Numbered from the stretch's first letter, positions 31,134-40,235 are shown. The stretch is DNA of 64,000 bases from Rheinheimera sp. EpRS3 (GCF_001513785.1 NZ_LNQS01000008.1:124001-188000); one strand, 5' to 3'. A program made the numbers and translations. Notes: generated by a model not told the origin, from the sequence alone.

Positions 31134-31471
31134 GCTGCGATATGCAGGTAGACGGTTATGTCGAAGGTAAAATTGTCAGCGAAAAAACCTTAGTGATCAG
31201 TGGCACTGGCCGCATAAAAGGCGAGCTTACTGCCGACAAAGTGATTATTAACGGTTTATTTGAAGGCGATTGCTTTGCCAATAGCGTTGAAATATTGCCG
31301 CAGGGCAAAGCGCACGGCGTGATCCATTGCGACGATTTGAGCATTGAGCGCGGTGGCAGCTTTATTGGTAAAACCATGCCAACCTCTACGGAACAGGTCA
31401 TTAGCCTGCCTAAAACAGAATCCACCGAGCGTAATACCCCATCGCTGGAGAGCAAAACCGAAACCGGTTAA
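31037..31471 (+). CDS. Bactofilin (polymer-forming cytoskeletal protein)
   Basis: A 144-residue protein with a DUF583 beta-helix: VAQGCTVNGSLRLSCDMQVD, GYVEGKIVSEKTLVISGTGR, IKGELTADKVIINGLFEGDC and GKAHGVIHCDDLSIERGG form the repeated strands (about residues 20-118). A polar disordered tail follows. Bactofilins polymerise without nucleotide at the membrane and guide peptidoglycan enzymes. The start at 31037 has a strong AAGGAAAGGAG ribosome binding site that lies inside the peptidase gene, so the 97-bp overlap is genuine and suggests coupled synthesis. A terminator follows. Confidence 0.93.
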   Translation: MGFFSQHAGNQGKHAVTTVVAQGCTVNGSLRLSCDMQVDGYVEGKIVSEKTLVISGTGRIKGELTADKVIINGLFEGDCFANSVEILPQGKAHGVIHCDDLSIERGGSFIGKTMPTSTEQVISLPKTESTERNTPSLESKTETG

Positions 31472-31478
31472 TACCGCT

Positions 31479-31516
31479 CAGCCTTTACCGTTGGTCGCAA
31501 AGGCTGGTTTTTTTTT
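31479..31516 (+). terminator. Rho-independent terminator after bactofilin
   Basis: CAGCCTTT (31479-31486) pairs with AAAGGCTG (31499-31506) around a 12-nt loop, followed by a run of nine T. It ends the peptidase-bactofilin unit. Confidence 0.88.
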
Positions 31517-31566
31517 CGTTGCGCCGTTAAGTTGATAACGTCTTTAAACTTAACGGCGGTATAACA

Positions 31567-32886
31567 ATGAAAAAAACGCTTCTGGCCAGTTTACTTTGCT
31601 TTAGCAGCCTCAGTGCTGTTGCCGCAAACTCCTTACCTGAACAAATTCAGCAAGATTACCAGCAACATCTGGGCGCGCTGTTTACTCATTTTCACCAACA
31701 TCCTGAACTGTCACATATGGAAACCCAAACCGCTAAACGCCTGGCAAAAGAGCTGCGTGACGCCGGGTTTGACGTTACCGAAGGCGTGGGTAAAACCGGC
31801 GTGGTGGCCATGCTGAAAAACGGCCCCGGCCCGCTGGTAATGATGCGTGCCGATATGGATGGCTTGCCGGTAGAGGAGAAATCCGGCCTGGTTTATGCCT
31901 CTAAAGCGAAACAAACCGACTGGGACGGCAATGAAGTATCCGTTATGCATGCCTGTGGCCACGACGTACACATTACCAGCCTGGTAGGCACGGCAAGGCG
32001 CATGGCGGCGATGAAAGACCAATGGTCCGGCACCCTGATGCTGGTGGGCCAACCGGCAGAAGAACGGGTTGGCGGCGCCAAAGGCATGATGCAGGACAAT
32101 ATCTGGGGGCGCTTTGGCCAGCCCGATTATGCGCTGGCGTTTCATGTTTCATCTGAAATTGAAACCGGCAAAATTGTCGCAGTAGAAGGCTCGCCCTATT
32201 CTGGCGTAGACAGCGTGGATATTATTGTGCACGGCGTGGGGGCACATGGCGCCAGCCCACACCGTGGTAAAGACCCTATAGTGCTGGGCGCACAAATTGT
32301 ACTGGCACTGCAAACCATCGTCAGCCGTGAAATAGCCCCGAAAGAGCCAGCATTAATTACCGTAGGCGCCTTTCACAGCGGCACCAAGCACAATATTATT
32401 TCCGATAAAGCCCACTTACAGCTAACTGTGCGTAACGACAACTGGGAGACGCGGGAATATTTAATCGCTGCCATCAAACGGGTAGCCGAAAACCTGGGCC
32501 GGGCTGCCGGTTTACCGGAAGATAAACTGCCAGAAGTACGCATTACCGACGAGCCCACCCCACCTACCGTGAACGATATTCCGTTAACACAACGGCTGAA
32601 AAAAGCCTGGGCGGCCAAAATGGGCGAACCGGTGTTTGATGAGAGCTACAAACGCTTAGGTATGGGTGCAGAAGACTTCCCGTTTTTTACCACTAAGCCC
32701 TATATCCCCAGCACTTACTTTGCCGTAGGTGGCACACCGGCAGAGGCATTTGCTGCCGAGAAAGCCGGTGGCCCGGCAGTGCCCAGCCACCACAGCCCGC
32801 TGTTTAAAATCAGCCCTGAGCCCGCGGTAACCAAAGGGGTAGAAGCCACTGTGATCGCCTTGCTGGATTTAATGCCAAAGCAATGA
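31567..32886 (+). CDS. Exported M20 family amidohydrolase/peptidase
   Basis: A 439-residue metallohydrolase with a Sec signal peptide (MKKTLLASLLCFSSLSAVAA, cut about residue 20-22), so probably periplasmic. M20D-type motifs: MRADMDGLPVEEKSGLVYAS, the metal ligands HACGHDVHITSLVG and GQPAEERVGGAKGM, and the dimerisation (lid) domain with VHGVGAHGASPHRGKDPIVL. The group hydrolyses N-acyl-amino acids, dipeptides or indole-3-acetyl-amino acids; the substrate cannot be told from sequence. ATAACA precedes the ATG and the upstream terminator isolates the gene. Confidence 0.9.
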   Translation: MKKTLLASLLCFSSLSAVAANSLPEQIQQDYQQHLGALFTHFHQHPELSHMETQTAKRLAKELRDAGFDVTEGVGKTGVVAMLKNGPGPLVMMRADMDGLPVEEKSGLVYASKAKQTDWDGNEVSVMHACGHDVHITSLVGTARRMAAMKDQWSGTLMLVGQPAEERVGGAKGMMQDNIWGRFGQPDYALAFHVSSEIETGKIVAVEGSPYSGVDSVDIIVHGVGAHGASPHRGKDPIVLGAQIVLALQTIVSREIAPKEPALITVGAFHSGTKHNIISDKAHLQLTVRNDNWETREYLIAAIKRVAENLGRAAGLPEDKLPEVRITDEPTPPTVNDIPLTQRLKKAWAAKMGEPVFDESYKRLGMGAEDFPFFTTKPYIPSTYFAVGGTPAEAFAAEKAGGPAVPSHHSPLFKISPEPAVTKGVEATVIALLDLMPKQ

Positions 32887-32930
32887 TGTCATTAAAGGAC
32901 ACATCGCAGGTTATATCCGAACAGAGCAGA

Positions 32931-33023
32931 ATCGGTTTGCTCTAAGCTAACCGTTGAAGGCATGGATGCCTGAGTCGAGCCCCCATGGATGGGTTCACGG
33001 CGTGTTAGCGTGACCAAACCGAT
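32931..33023. repeat. Structured intergenic repeat, copy B (tandem GGA-loop hairpins)
   Basis: A 93-bp element closed by ATCGGTTTG (32931-32939) / CAAACCGAT (33015-33023) and inner GCTAAC (32946-32951) / GTTAGC (33004-33009). Two hairpins sit inside: GGCAT-GG-ATGCC (32959-32970) and CCCAT-GG-ATGGG (32982-32993). It shares the frame CTCTAA..CTAACCGTTG..CGAGCC..CACGGCGTGTT with copy A at 9.05 kb. Stem bases differ from copy A on both sides, keeping the pairing. Lies between the amidohydrolase gene and dbpA. Confidence 0.78.
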
Positions 33024-33155
33024 GGCAGCGAGTTACATCATCAGGCTTAGCTGCTTTTTTCACCATCAAACTAATGCAAAGCCGCGCCATTCTGCTACAA
33101 TGCCGCCCCTTTTGCAGGCCAAGGCCCGCAGTTTTTTATTTTGCGGAGCACCAGC

Positions 33156-34538
33156 ATGAGCAATACCTCTTTTTCCAACCTGAATTTACCCGAAGCCTTA
33201 GTCAGTAATCTTAACGATTTAGGCTACAGTGCCATGACAGCCATCCAGGCGCAGGCACTGCCGGCAATTCTGGCCGGGCAGGATGTTATCGGCCAGGCCA
33301 AAACAGGCTCAGGCAAAACGGCCGCCTTTGGTTTAGGCCTGCTGGCCAAATTAGATGTTAAATATTTTCGCGTGCAAACGCTGGTACTTTGCCCCACGCG
33401 CGAGCTGGCCGATCAGGTGGCGGCAGAGCTGCGTAAACTTGCACGCAGTATCCACAATATTAAAATTCTTACCCTGTGTGGTGGCGTACCTATTGGCCCG
33501 CAAATCGGCTCACTGGAACATGGCGCCCATATTATTGTTGGCACGCCGGGCCGGGTGGTTGATCATTTAGACAAAGGCCGGCTAAACCTGGACGATTTAA
33601 CCACGCTGGTGCTGGATGAAGCCGACCGCATGCTGGAAATGGGCTTTCAAGCCGATTTAGATAACGTTATCGCCAAAGCACCGGCTAAGCGCCAAACACT
33701 GTTGTTCAGTGCTACCTACCCTACCGCTATTGCCAAGCTAAGTGAGCGCCTGCTAACCAACCCGCTGCAGGTAACGGTAGCCGAGCAGCACACCACCAGC
33801 AGTATACAACAACAGTTTTTCCAGGTGGCAGACAACAACGCCCGCTTAATTGCGCTGCGTACCTTATTACTACAGTATCAGGGCCAAAGCAGCATGGTGT
33901 TTTGCAATACCAAGCGCGAAACCCAGGACGTTGCAGACGCGCTGTATCAGTTTGGTTTTAGCGTACTGGCACTGCATGGTGATATGGAACAAAAAGACCG
34001 TGACCAAACCCTGGTGCAGTTTGCCAATGGCAGCGCCTGTATTTTGGTAGCGACCGACGTAGCCGCCCGCGGTTTGGATATCAGCAGTGTCGATGCAGTA
34101 TTTAACTACCAGCTGGCGCACGATGCCGACACACACACACACCGTATCGGCCGCACCGGCCGCGCCGGCCAAAGCGGTATTGCGCTAAGCTTATTTACCG
34201 CCAGTGATGCCGGTAAACTGCTCCCGCTGGAAGATGGCTTAGGTATCAAAATTGATGCCGCAGAACTGCCTGCAGTGGACATAGCCACGTTAAAACCGGC
34301 TAAGCCATTAATGGCTACACTGCAACTGGACGGCGGGAAAAAACATAAAATCCGTGCCGGTGATATTGTTGGCGCCCTCACAGCCAGCAAACAGCTGACT
34401 AATGACGACTTGGGTAAAATTCAGCTGCACGATATCTGGAGCTTTGTCGCAGTAAAACGTACAGCCGTAAAGCTGGCACTGCAGCTGATCCAACAGGGTA
34501 AGATTAAAGGTAAAAGTATCCGCGCGCGGGCACTGTAA
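33156..34538 (+). CDS. dbpA: ATP-dependent RNA helicase DbpA
   Basis: A 460-residue DEAD-box helicase acting in 50S assembly; it binds hairpin 92 of 23S rRNA. Q-motif region LGYSAMTAIQAQALPAILAG, motif I AKTGSGKTAAFG, Ia PTRELADQV, II LDEADRMLEMGFQ, III FSATYPT, V VATDVAARGLDIS, VI HRIGRTGRAGQSG. The C-terminal DbpA RNA-binding domain (KHKIRAGDIVGALT, about residues 385-460) separates it from other DEAD proteins. ATG at 33156 with GGAG 8 bp upstream is chosen over a TTG 15 bp upstream. Confidence 0.95.
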   Translation: MSNTSFSNLNLPEALVSNLNDLGYSAMTAIQAQALPAILAGQDVIGQAKTGSGKTAAFGLGLLAKLDVKYFRVQTLVLCPTRELADQVAAELRKLARSIHNIKILTLCGGVPIGPQIGSLEHGAHIIVGTPGRVVDHLDKGRLNLDDLTTLVLDEADRMLEMGFQADLDNVIAKAPAKRQTLLFSATYPTAIAKLSERLLTNPLQVTVAEQHTTSSIQQQFFQVADNNARLIALRTLLLQYQGQSSMVFCNTKRETQDVADALYQFGFSVLALHGDMEQKDRDQTLVQFANGSACILVATDVAARGLDISSVDAVFNYQLAHDADTHTHRIGRTGRAGQSGIALSLFTASDAGKLLPLEDGLGIKIDAAELPAVDIATLKPAKPLMATLQLDGGKKHKIRAGDIVGALTASKQLTNDDLGKIQLHDIWSFVAVKRTAVKLALQLIQQGKIKGKSIRARAL

Positions 34539-34564
34539 TAACGACGACAATTGCCGCGGAGCGA

Positions 34565-34615
34565 GAACCGGTTTGCCCTAAGCGAACCGTTGAAGGCATG
34601 GATGCTAACCGGTTC
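34565..34615. repeat. Structured intergenic repeat, copy C (truncated, one hairpin)
   Basis: A short relative of copies A and B: GAACCGGTT (34565-34573) / AACCGGTTC (34607-34615) closes an element with the shared TAAGCGAACCGTTGAAGGCA core and one GCAT-GG-ATGC hairpin (34596-34605). The second hairpin and the inner CGGCGTGTT half are missing. Lies between convergent dbpA and arfB. Confidence 0.65.
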
Positions 34616-34644
34616 GCGCATAAACCCCATCACCGTTCTGCACA

Positions 34645-35064
34645 CTAGATCTGCGGCTTCCCCTGGCGCAAAGCCTTGGTCGCACCACGCTGTTTTTTAT
34701 GTTCCAGCCGCCGCTGCTGGCTGCCATAGGTAGCTTTGGTAGCAACCCGTTTTTTCGCCACCCTGGCGGCTGACTGCACCAGCTCAATAAACTGCGTCAA
34801 AGCCTGCTCGCGGTTCATCTCCTGGCTGCGGCTTTGCTGGCATTTAATAATAATTTTGCCGCTTTGTGTAATACGATGGTCTGATTTAGCCAGCAGCTTA
34901 TCTTTATAAAACTGCGGCAAACTGGAGGCGTTAATATCAAAAATAAGCTGCGCCGCCGTCGATACCTTATTCACATGCTGGCCACCGGCGCCGCTGGAAC
35001 GGATAAATTGCCATTCCAGTTCATTGTCATTAAGAAGCACACTACCTGAAATCTGAATTGCCAT
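34645..35064 (-). CDS. arfB: Alternative ribosome-rescue factor ArfB
   Basis: A 139-residue peptidyl-tRNA hydrolase that frees stalled ribosomes without a stop codon in the A site. The catalytic loop is [19 protein letters not shown] (GGQ). The basic C-terminal tail (KKRVATKATYGSQQRRLEHK, then KKQRGATKALRQGK) is the part that enters the empty mRNA channel. The ATG at 35064 gives the usual MAIQISGSVLLNDNELEW start; 25 further upstream codons are not family-like. No strong ribosome binding site. Convergent with dbpA across repeat copy C. Confidence 0.94.
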   Translation of the reverse strand: MAIQISGSVLLNDNELEWQFIRSSGAGGQHVNKVSTAAQLIFDINASSLPQFYKDKLLAKSDHRITQSGKIIIKCQQSRSQEMNREQALTQFIELVQSAARVAKKRVATKATYGSQQRRLEHKKQRGATKALRQGKPQI

Positions 35065-35261
35065 GCTATCGCTATAGGTTGCTGCGTTAATACCCCGATC
35101 AGACCACAAGCACCACTTTGACACAAGTTTAACGGCCAATATCGATACTACTTTGTGATATACGCCTAAAGTCTATGCACCTTAAGTCTAAGTTCGTTAA
35201 CTGCAATTTTTAGCTACAGTAATGCCATTGTCGTTACCACTACCGACGTAAGGATACCAAC

Positions 35262-37172
35262 ATGGCCAGCGCACCCAACAGCCTCTATCACAATGAATAT
35301 CAACGTGCCATTAACGCCCCCGAACCGTTCTGGCAGCAGCAGGCCGCTAAACTAAACTGGTATAAAACACCGCGCACTATTTTGCAGCAACAAGATGCAC
35401 ATCATTATCAGTGGTTTAGCGACGGCGTGCTAAATACTGCCTATCTGGCGCTGGATACCCATATTGAGCAAGGCCGTGGCGAACAAACTGCGCTGATTTA
35501 CGACTCGCCGGTAACCAACAGTAAGCAGCAATTTAGTTACCGCCAACTGCGCGATGAAGTGGCGCAATTTGCCGGGGTGTTAAAAGCTTTGGGGGTGAGC
35601 AAAGGCGATCGCGTAGTCATTTATATGCCAATGATCCCACAAGCTGCCATTGCCATGCTGGCGGTGGCGCGTTTAGGCGCCGTGCATTCTGTGGTGTTTG
35701 GCGGTTTTTCAGCCCATGAACTGGCAATGCGGATAGACGACGCCAAACCCAAAGTGGTGGTCAGTGCGTCCTGCGGTATTGAGATCAGCAAACTCATCGC
35801 CTACAAACCGCTGCTGGATGACGCCATCAGCAAAGCAGAACATAAACCACAACACTGCGTTATTTATCAGCGGCCACAACTGCTGGCAACAATGCAAAGC
35901 GGCCGCGATCTGGACTGGCGCCAGGCCATGGCCGCAGCTGAAAGCGCGCCCTGTGTGCCGGTAAAATCTACTGATCCGTTGTATGTGCTGTATACGTCTG
36001 GTACCACCGGCAAGCCCAAAGGCGTAGTGCGCGACAACGGCGGCCACGCGGTAGCGCTTAATTACAGTATGCAGGCGGTGTATAACGCCAAACCGGGCGA
36101 TGTGTTCTGGGCTGCATCTGATGTCGGCTGGGTAGTCGGCCACTCTTATATTGTTTATGCACCGCTTATCGCTGGCTGCACCAGCGTATTGTACGAAGGT
36201 AAACCGGTATTTACCCCCGATGCCGGCGCCTTTTGGCGCGTGTGTGCTGAGTATAAGGTCAATATTTTATTTGCCGCGCCCACTGCGTTTCGGGCTATTC
36301 GCAAAGAAGACCCCGACGCCGCACTGCAACACTATGATTTATCCGCCCTGCGGGCCGTGTTTGTTGCCGGTGAACGGCTGGACCCGGCCACTTACCAGTG
36401 GGTAGCCGAAAAACTGCAAAAACCGGTTATTGATCACTGGTGGCAAACTGAGACCGGCTGGCCCATAGCCGCCAACCCGGCCGGGCTGGAATTAATGAAC
36501 GCCAAACCCGGTTCAGCTACTGTGCCGGTGCCGGGCTTTAATGTACAAATACTGGACGACAGCGGCAAAGTGCTGCGCGCTAATGAACAGGGTTTTATCG
36601 CCATAGCACTGCCACTGCCACCGGGCTGTTTAACCACTATCTGGGGTAACGACGAGCGCTTTGTCGCCGGCTACCTGGATAGCTTCCCCGGCTACTACGC
36701 CAGCGGTGATGGCGGCTATATTGACGAAGACGGTTATCTGTTTGTTATGGGCCGCACTGACGATGTGATCAACGTTGCCGGGCACCGCTTATCTACCGGC
36801 GAAATGGAGCAAATTGTCGCTAACCACCCGGCTATTGCCGAGTGCTGCGTTATTGGTATTCACGAGCCTATCAAAGGCCAACAACCACTGGCGCTGGTAC
36901 TGCTGAAAAACGGCATCGACATTGACGAAACCATACTTGAAGCCGAACTGGTAGCCATGGTGCGGCAGGAAATAGGCGCCCTGGCCTGCTTTAAAAAAAC
37001 CATAGTGGTAAAACGCCTGCCCAAAACCCGCAGCGGAAAAATTTTACGCAAACTGCTGCGGCAAATTGCAGATGGTAACGACTACAGCGTACCATCAACC
37101 ATAGACGATCCGGCCAGCGTAGCTGAAATTGCCCAACTGATGGCCAGTAAGGGGCTGATTAGCCAAACCTGA
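35262..37172 (+). CDS. prpE: Propionyl-CoA synthetase PrpE
   Basis: A 636-residue AMP-forming acyl-CoA ligase. Motif A3 YTSGTTGKPKGVVRDNGGHA, then SDVGWVVGHSYIVYAPL, and A5 HWWQTETGWPIAANP. The hinge region GRTDDVINVAGHRLSTGEME and the catalytic Lys in RLPKTRSGKILRKLLR, which is usually regulated by acetylation, are present. VFGGFSAHELAMRIDDAKPK is characteristic of PrpE rather than Acs. No prpBCD genes are adjacent, so it may serve general propionate activation. AAGGAT precedes the ATG. Confidence 0.9.
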   Translation: MASAPNSLYHNEYQRAINAPEPFWQQQAAKLNWYKTPRTILQQQDAHHYQWFSDGVLNTAYLALDTHIEQGRGEQTALIYDSPVTNSKQQFSYRQLRDEVAQFAGVLKALGVSKGDRVVIYMPMIPQAAIAMLAVARLGAVHSVVFGGFSAHELAMRIDDAKPKVVVSASCGIEISKLIAYKPLLDDAISKAEHKPQHCVIYQRPQLLATMQSGRDLDWRQAMAAAESAPCVPVKSTDPLYVLYTSGTTGKPKGVVRDNGGHAVALNYSMQAVYNAKPGDVFWAASDVGWVVGHSYIVYAPLIAGCTSVLYEGKPVFTPDAGAFWRVCAEYKVNILFAAPTAFRAIRKEDPDAALQHYDLSALRAVFVAGERLDPATYQWVAEKLQKPVIDHWWQTETGWPIAANPAGLELMNAKPGSATVPVPGFNVQILDDSGKVLRANEQGFIAIALPLPPGCLTTIWGNDERFVAGYLDSFPGYYASGDGGYIDEDGYLFVMGRTDDVINVAGHRLSTGEMEQIVANHPAIAECCVIGIHEPIKGQQPLALVLLKNGIDIDETILEAELVAMVRQEIGALACFKKTIVVKRLPKTRSGKILRKLLRQIADGNDYSVPSTIDDPASVAEIAQLMASKGLISQT

Positions 37173-37308
37173 GCCAGCCCCCCAGTGCAAGAGCCAATAA
37201 CAGTTTAATCTGCGCTGGCAATCGGGGGGCTAAACAGCTTATGCTACTGCGCCTGAATTATGTTGTATTTGCGCCGCGCCCAGCGGGCAGTATGGAGCTG
37301 TTGCCCGA

Positions 37309-38355
37309 ATGATATCGCCGATAAACCTGATGCACAAAACCATTGCCTTTATGCAGCGCTGGCCTGGTTTGATGGCCGTGCTGGCCTTTGCCGCTGGTGT
37401 AGCCAGTTATATTCTGGTTGAACGCAAACAATCGCTGGCACAGATTATTGCCGTACTTTTATTGCTTAGCTGGTTGTGGCTGTTGCTGGATAACTGGCTA
37501 CGCGAGCGCATAGAGCAACGCTTTGGCATAGCGCTATCGCCCATTCTGGTGCGTTTTGCCCTGCAAACAGTACACCAGGAAAGTCTGTTTTTCGCCTTAC
37601 CGTTTTTTCTTGCCGTTACCAGCTGGCACCACGGCCAGGCGGCCTTTACCATACTGATTATTTTTTGCGCGCTGGTTTCTGTAGTAGATCCGCTGTATTA
37701 CAAAAAGCTGGCCCCCCATCGCACCCTGTTTGTGGTGTTCCATGCTTTTGCTTTGTTTGTTGTACTGTTAATTGTGCTGCCGGTATTAATGCAACTTACC
37801 ACCAGCCAAAGCATGGCCGCCGCCCTGGGTATTGCCGTGCTGCTGAGCTTACCCAGCCTGGGTGCGATAATGCCGGGTGGCCGCTGGTGGCGGGTGCCGT
37901 TTTTACTCTGTTTACTCACTGTACTTAGCGCTGGTTTATGGCAACTACGCAGCTGGGTGCCCCCGGCAGCCCTGCGCCTTAATGCTATAAGCCTGTCGCA
38001 CGAAATGGACTACGAGCAACGTAAGCCCGGCGACAGCATCAGCCAGATCAACAACCACGACCTACAACAGCAAGGCTTATACAGCTTTACAGCGGTAACG
38101 GTACCCCGCGGCCTTAAAGAGCAAATATTTCATGTTTGGCTGCACAATGGCAAAGAAGTGGATCGCATTCAGCTGAATATCACCGGCGGTAGCGCCACTG
38201 GTTATCGCGCCTGGAGCCATAAACTAAATTTCCCGGCCAACGCCGAAGGCAAATGGCGGGTAGAAGTAGTAACAGAATCAGAGCAGCTTATCGGCCTGGC
38301 CCGCTTTACAGTAACGGCCGCTGCACCGGCGCCACTACCACAGGCGGATTTTTAA
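37309..38355 (+). CDS. DUF5924/DUF2914 membrane protein
   Basis: A 348-residue protein. About seven hydrophobic helices occupy residues 15-225 (for example AVLAFAAGVASYILVER, AQIIAVLLLLSWLWLLLDN and SMAAALGIAVLLSLPSLGAI). They are followed by a soluble C-terminal domain that matches the DUF2914 pattern: GLYSFTAVTVPRGLKEQIFH, VWLHNGKEVDRIQLNI and KWRVEVVTESEQLIGLARF. Function unknown; the C-terminal domain should face the periplasm. Its end overlaps the end of a small minus-strand gene by 50 bp. Confidence 0.8.
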   Translation: MISPINLMHKTIAFMQRWPGLMAVLAFAAGVASYILVERKQSLAQIIAVLLLLSWLWLLLDNWLRERIEQRFGIALSPILVRFALQTVHQESLFFALPFFLAVTSWHHGQAAFTILIIFCALVSVVDPLYYKKLAPHRTLFVVFHAFALFVVLLIVLPVLMQLTTSQSMAAALGIAVLLSLPSLGAIMPGGRWWRVPFLLCLLTVLSAGLWQLRSWVPPAALRLNAISLSHEMDYEQRKPGDSISQINNHDLQQQGLYSFTAVTVPRGLKEQIFHVWLHNGKEVDRIQLNITGGSATGYRAWSHKLNFPANAEGKWRVEVVTESEQLIGLARFTVTAAAPAPLPQADF

Positions 38356-38569
38356 CCGGCTGGCGGCAATGTTGTTTTAGTAACTGCTCAAGCTCCTTTA
38401 GCCGCGCCTGCAACTGCTGGCCATGATCAGGGTTATAGGGTTGGCGCAACTGCCTGCGGATCTCAAGCCGCTGCTCATTTAACATCTGGCACTCCGCCTG
38501 GCTAAATTGTGGCGTGGCATGCGCCATGCAAGACGTCAGACCTATCAACATACTTAAAATGAAACGCAT
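38306..38569 (-). CDS. Small secreted hypothetical protein
   Basis: An 87-residue protein with a signal peptide (MRFILSMLIGLTSCMAHAT, cleavage after AHA). A charged helical stretch follows, likely coiled coil (LNEQRLEIRRQLRQPYNP and QQLQARLKELEQLLKQHC), and a Pro/Val-rich end (NPPVVVAPVQRPLL). Not recognised. Its last 50 bp are antisense to the end of the DUF5924 gene. The clear signal peptide supports a real gene. Periplasmic location is likely. Confidence 0.6.
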   Translation of the reverse strand: MRFILSMLIGLTSCMAHATPQFSQAECQMLNEQRLEIRRQLRQPYNPDHGQQLQARLKELEQLLKQHCRQPVKNPPVVVAPVQRPLL

Positions 38570-38826
38570 ATAACGCCCTTAATGCTTTTTATATCTGATG
38601 TTTTCAGTGTGACAATAATGCAGCTAAAAGTATAGCAACCTACCATCAATACCTTTGGTTGCATATTGCTACATAGCCAAGCCGGAATTTAGAGGTGTGA
38701 ATAGCCACAACTGAATTGCAACGCTAGCGCGCTATAACAGATAGAAATAGAAAAGTATTTTACGGCAGTTGACGGCTGCACCAGCAGTACAGTAACTTAG
38801 CGCTCTGCTTTACACACTAATGCACT

Positions 38827-38900
38827 GCGGGTGTAGTTCAATGGTAGAACGAAAGCTTCCCAAGCTTTAGACACGGGTTCGATTCCCGCCACCCGCTCCA
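38827..38900 (+). tRNA. tRNA-Gly (CCC anticodon)
   Basis: A 74-nt tRNA with encoded CCA. Acceptor stem GCGGGTG / CACCCGC, discriminator T. D-arm TAGTTCAATGGTAGAAC. The anticodon stem AAAGC/GCTTT carries a TTCCCAA loop, so the anticodon is CCC and it reads GGG. The T-arm is ACGGGTTCGATTCCCGC-like with GTTCGATTC. A single tRNA gene, not in a cluster. Confidence 0.96.
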
Positions 38901-38930
38901 AAGGCTGCCTGCAGGCGGCCATGGCATGGT

Positions 38931-39875
38931 TTAACCTAACTTTTTCAGCCTCAGTATATCCCGCACTATTTCCCACAGCGGGAACATGGCTGTAATCACC
39001 AGGCCGGTAACGGCGGCACGTTCCAGTTGCTCTAACTGCAATACACCTTGCCAAACTTCAGGCTCAAGTTTTAATAGCGGGCTGAAGGTAGCTAACAGCA
39101 GTATTACTGCGACAAAAGCGCCGTTCAGTACAATCTTGCCCAGCAACATGGTTTGGCTCCAAAATCGCTTACGCAACTGCCACAGGCTGCTTGCAATACC
39201 AAGCAGCGCCAGCGGGCTGGCCCATTTTAATAGTTGATGCGCATTGTCGGTAAACAAAAAGCGGCTGTTGGCCAATTGCTCCGGCGACAACCATAGCGGA
39301 TACCAGATCACGATCAGTAAAAATACATAGGTTGCCAGGTCAGTAAAAATATCCTGCAGTGAAATATGCTGCCAGTGTGGGCCGGCTTTTGGTAATTGCT
39401 CCGGCTGCCAGCTTTGTTCGCACCGGCTGTGCTGTTTGGGTTCATGCCGTGACATCAACCAAAATGCCAGGGTAATGCTGGTAAAGCCCAGCAGTGAGTC
39501 CTGCATAAAACCGCTGGCTAAGCTTTTCATATAAAGCAAAAAGCTCATCTGGCTACTTAGCCAGGCTGAGGTGCTGTCGACCACCTGTAGCAAAAACAAA
39601 ATACCCAGCACCATAAACAAGGTGTTTTTATACAGCGCCATATAGCCGGGGCTAATCAGCGGCTGCGGTGGTACAAACTGCTGCGCTACTGTGCGCGGGT
39701 GGCCCATTTGCTTTAATACTGCGGCAATATCGGTGTCGGTCAGCTCGCCTTGCTGTTCAGACAACATATCCAATTGATCCATAATATTGGCGTTTAACTC
39801 GCGGCCAATTTCGTCGCGCTTTGCTTGTGGTAATTCGCGCTGCACTGCAGCGATATAACGCTTAACCAGTTCCAT
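38931..39875 (-). CDS. HAAS-domain membrane protein paired with a PadR regulator
   Basis: A 314-residue protein. The first ~70 residues are a HAAS-type helical domain (MELVKRYIAAVQRELPQAKR and MDQLDMLSEQQGELTDTDIA). At least five membrane helices follow between residues 80 and 305 (such as TLFMVLGILFLLQVVDS and IVLNGAFVAVILLLATFSPL). Such proteins commonly sit next to PadR-like regulators and are thought to relay or modulate the signal. It is encoded directly after the padR gene (overlap 1 bp). Ligand unknown. Confidence 0.82.
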   Translation of the reverse strand: MELVKRYIAAVQRELPQAKRDEIGRELNANIMDQLDMLSEQQGELTDTDIAAVLKQMGHPRTVAQQFVPPQPLISPGYMALYKNTLFMVLGILFLLQVVDSTSAWLSSQMSFLLYMKSLASGFMQDSLLGFTSITLAFWLMSRHEPKQHSRCEQSWQPEQLPKAGPHWQHISLQDIFTDLATYVFLLIVIWYPLWLSPEQLANSRFLFTDNAHQLLKWASPLALLGIASSLWQLRKRFWSQTMLLGKIVLNGAFVAVILLLATFSPLLKLEPEVWQGVLQLEQLERAAVTGLVITAMFPLWEIVRDILRLKKLG

Positions 39876-40222
39876 TATTTAGTCTCCTGTGATGCTGTGC
39901 CCAGTAAGCCGCCAAGCGCACTGTTAAGATGTTGCCATTCGTCCGTTAGCTGGCTCAGCAGTTCTGCCCCCAGCTCTGATAACTGATAGTAGCGCCGCTC
40001 ACGCCCTTCGCCTTGCTGCCATTCGCTATCGAGCAGGCCTTGCTCGGCTAAACGGCGGATCAGCGGGTATAAGGTACCTTCGTCAATATCAATGCCACCA
40101 TCCTGCAGTTGCTTGCGTAGCGAATAGCCGTAATGCGGCTGCTTTAATGATGCCAGCACTGCCAACACCAGTACGCCACGGCGTAGCTCCAAACGCATTT
40201 TATCCAGTTGTGCAGTTGTCAT
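39875..40222 (-). CDS. PadR family transcriptional regulator
   Basis: A 115-residue winged-helix repressor of the short PadR class. LEKQ-free start RLELRRGVLVLAVLASLKQP, the recognition-helix and wing region YGYSLRKQLQDGGIDIDEGT, LYPLIRRLAEQGLLDSEWQQ and GRERRYYQLSELGAELLSQL. It overlaps the HAAS gene stop-to-start and should control that two-gene operon. An inverted-repeat cluster upstream is the likely operator. Confidence 0.92.
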   Translation of the reverse strand: MTTAQLDKMRLELRRGVLVLAVLASLKQPHYGYSLRKQLQDGGIDIDEGTLYPLIRRLAEQGLLDSEWQQGEGRERRYYQLSELGAELLSQLTDEWQHLNSALGGLLGTASQETK

Positions 40223-40235
40223 AACCTTTGCTTCC

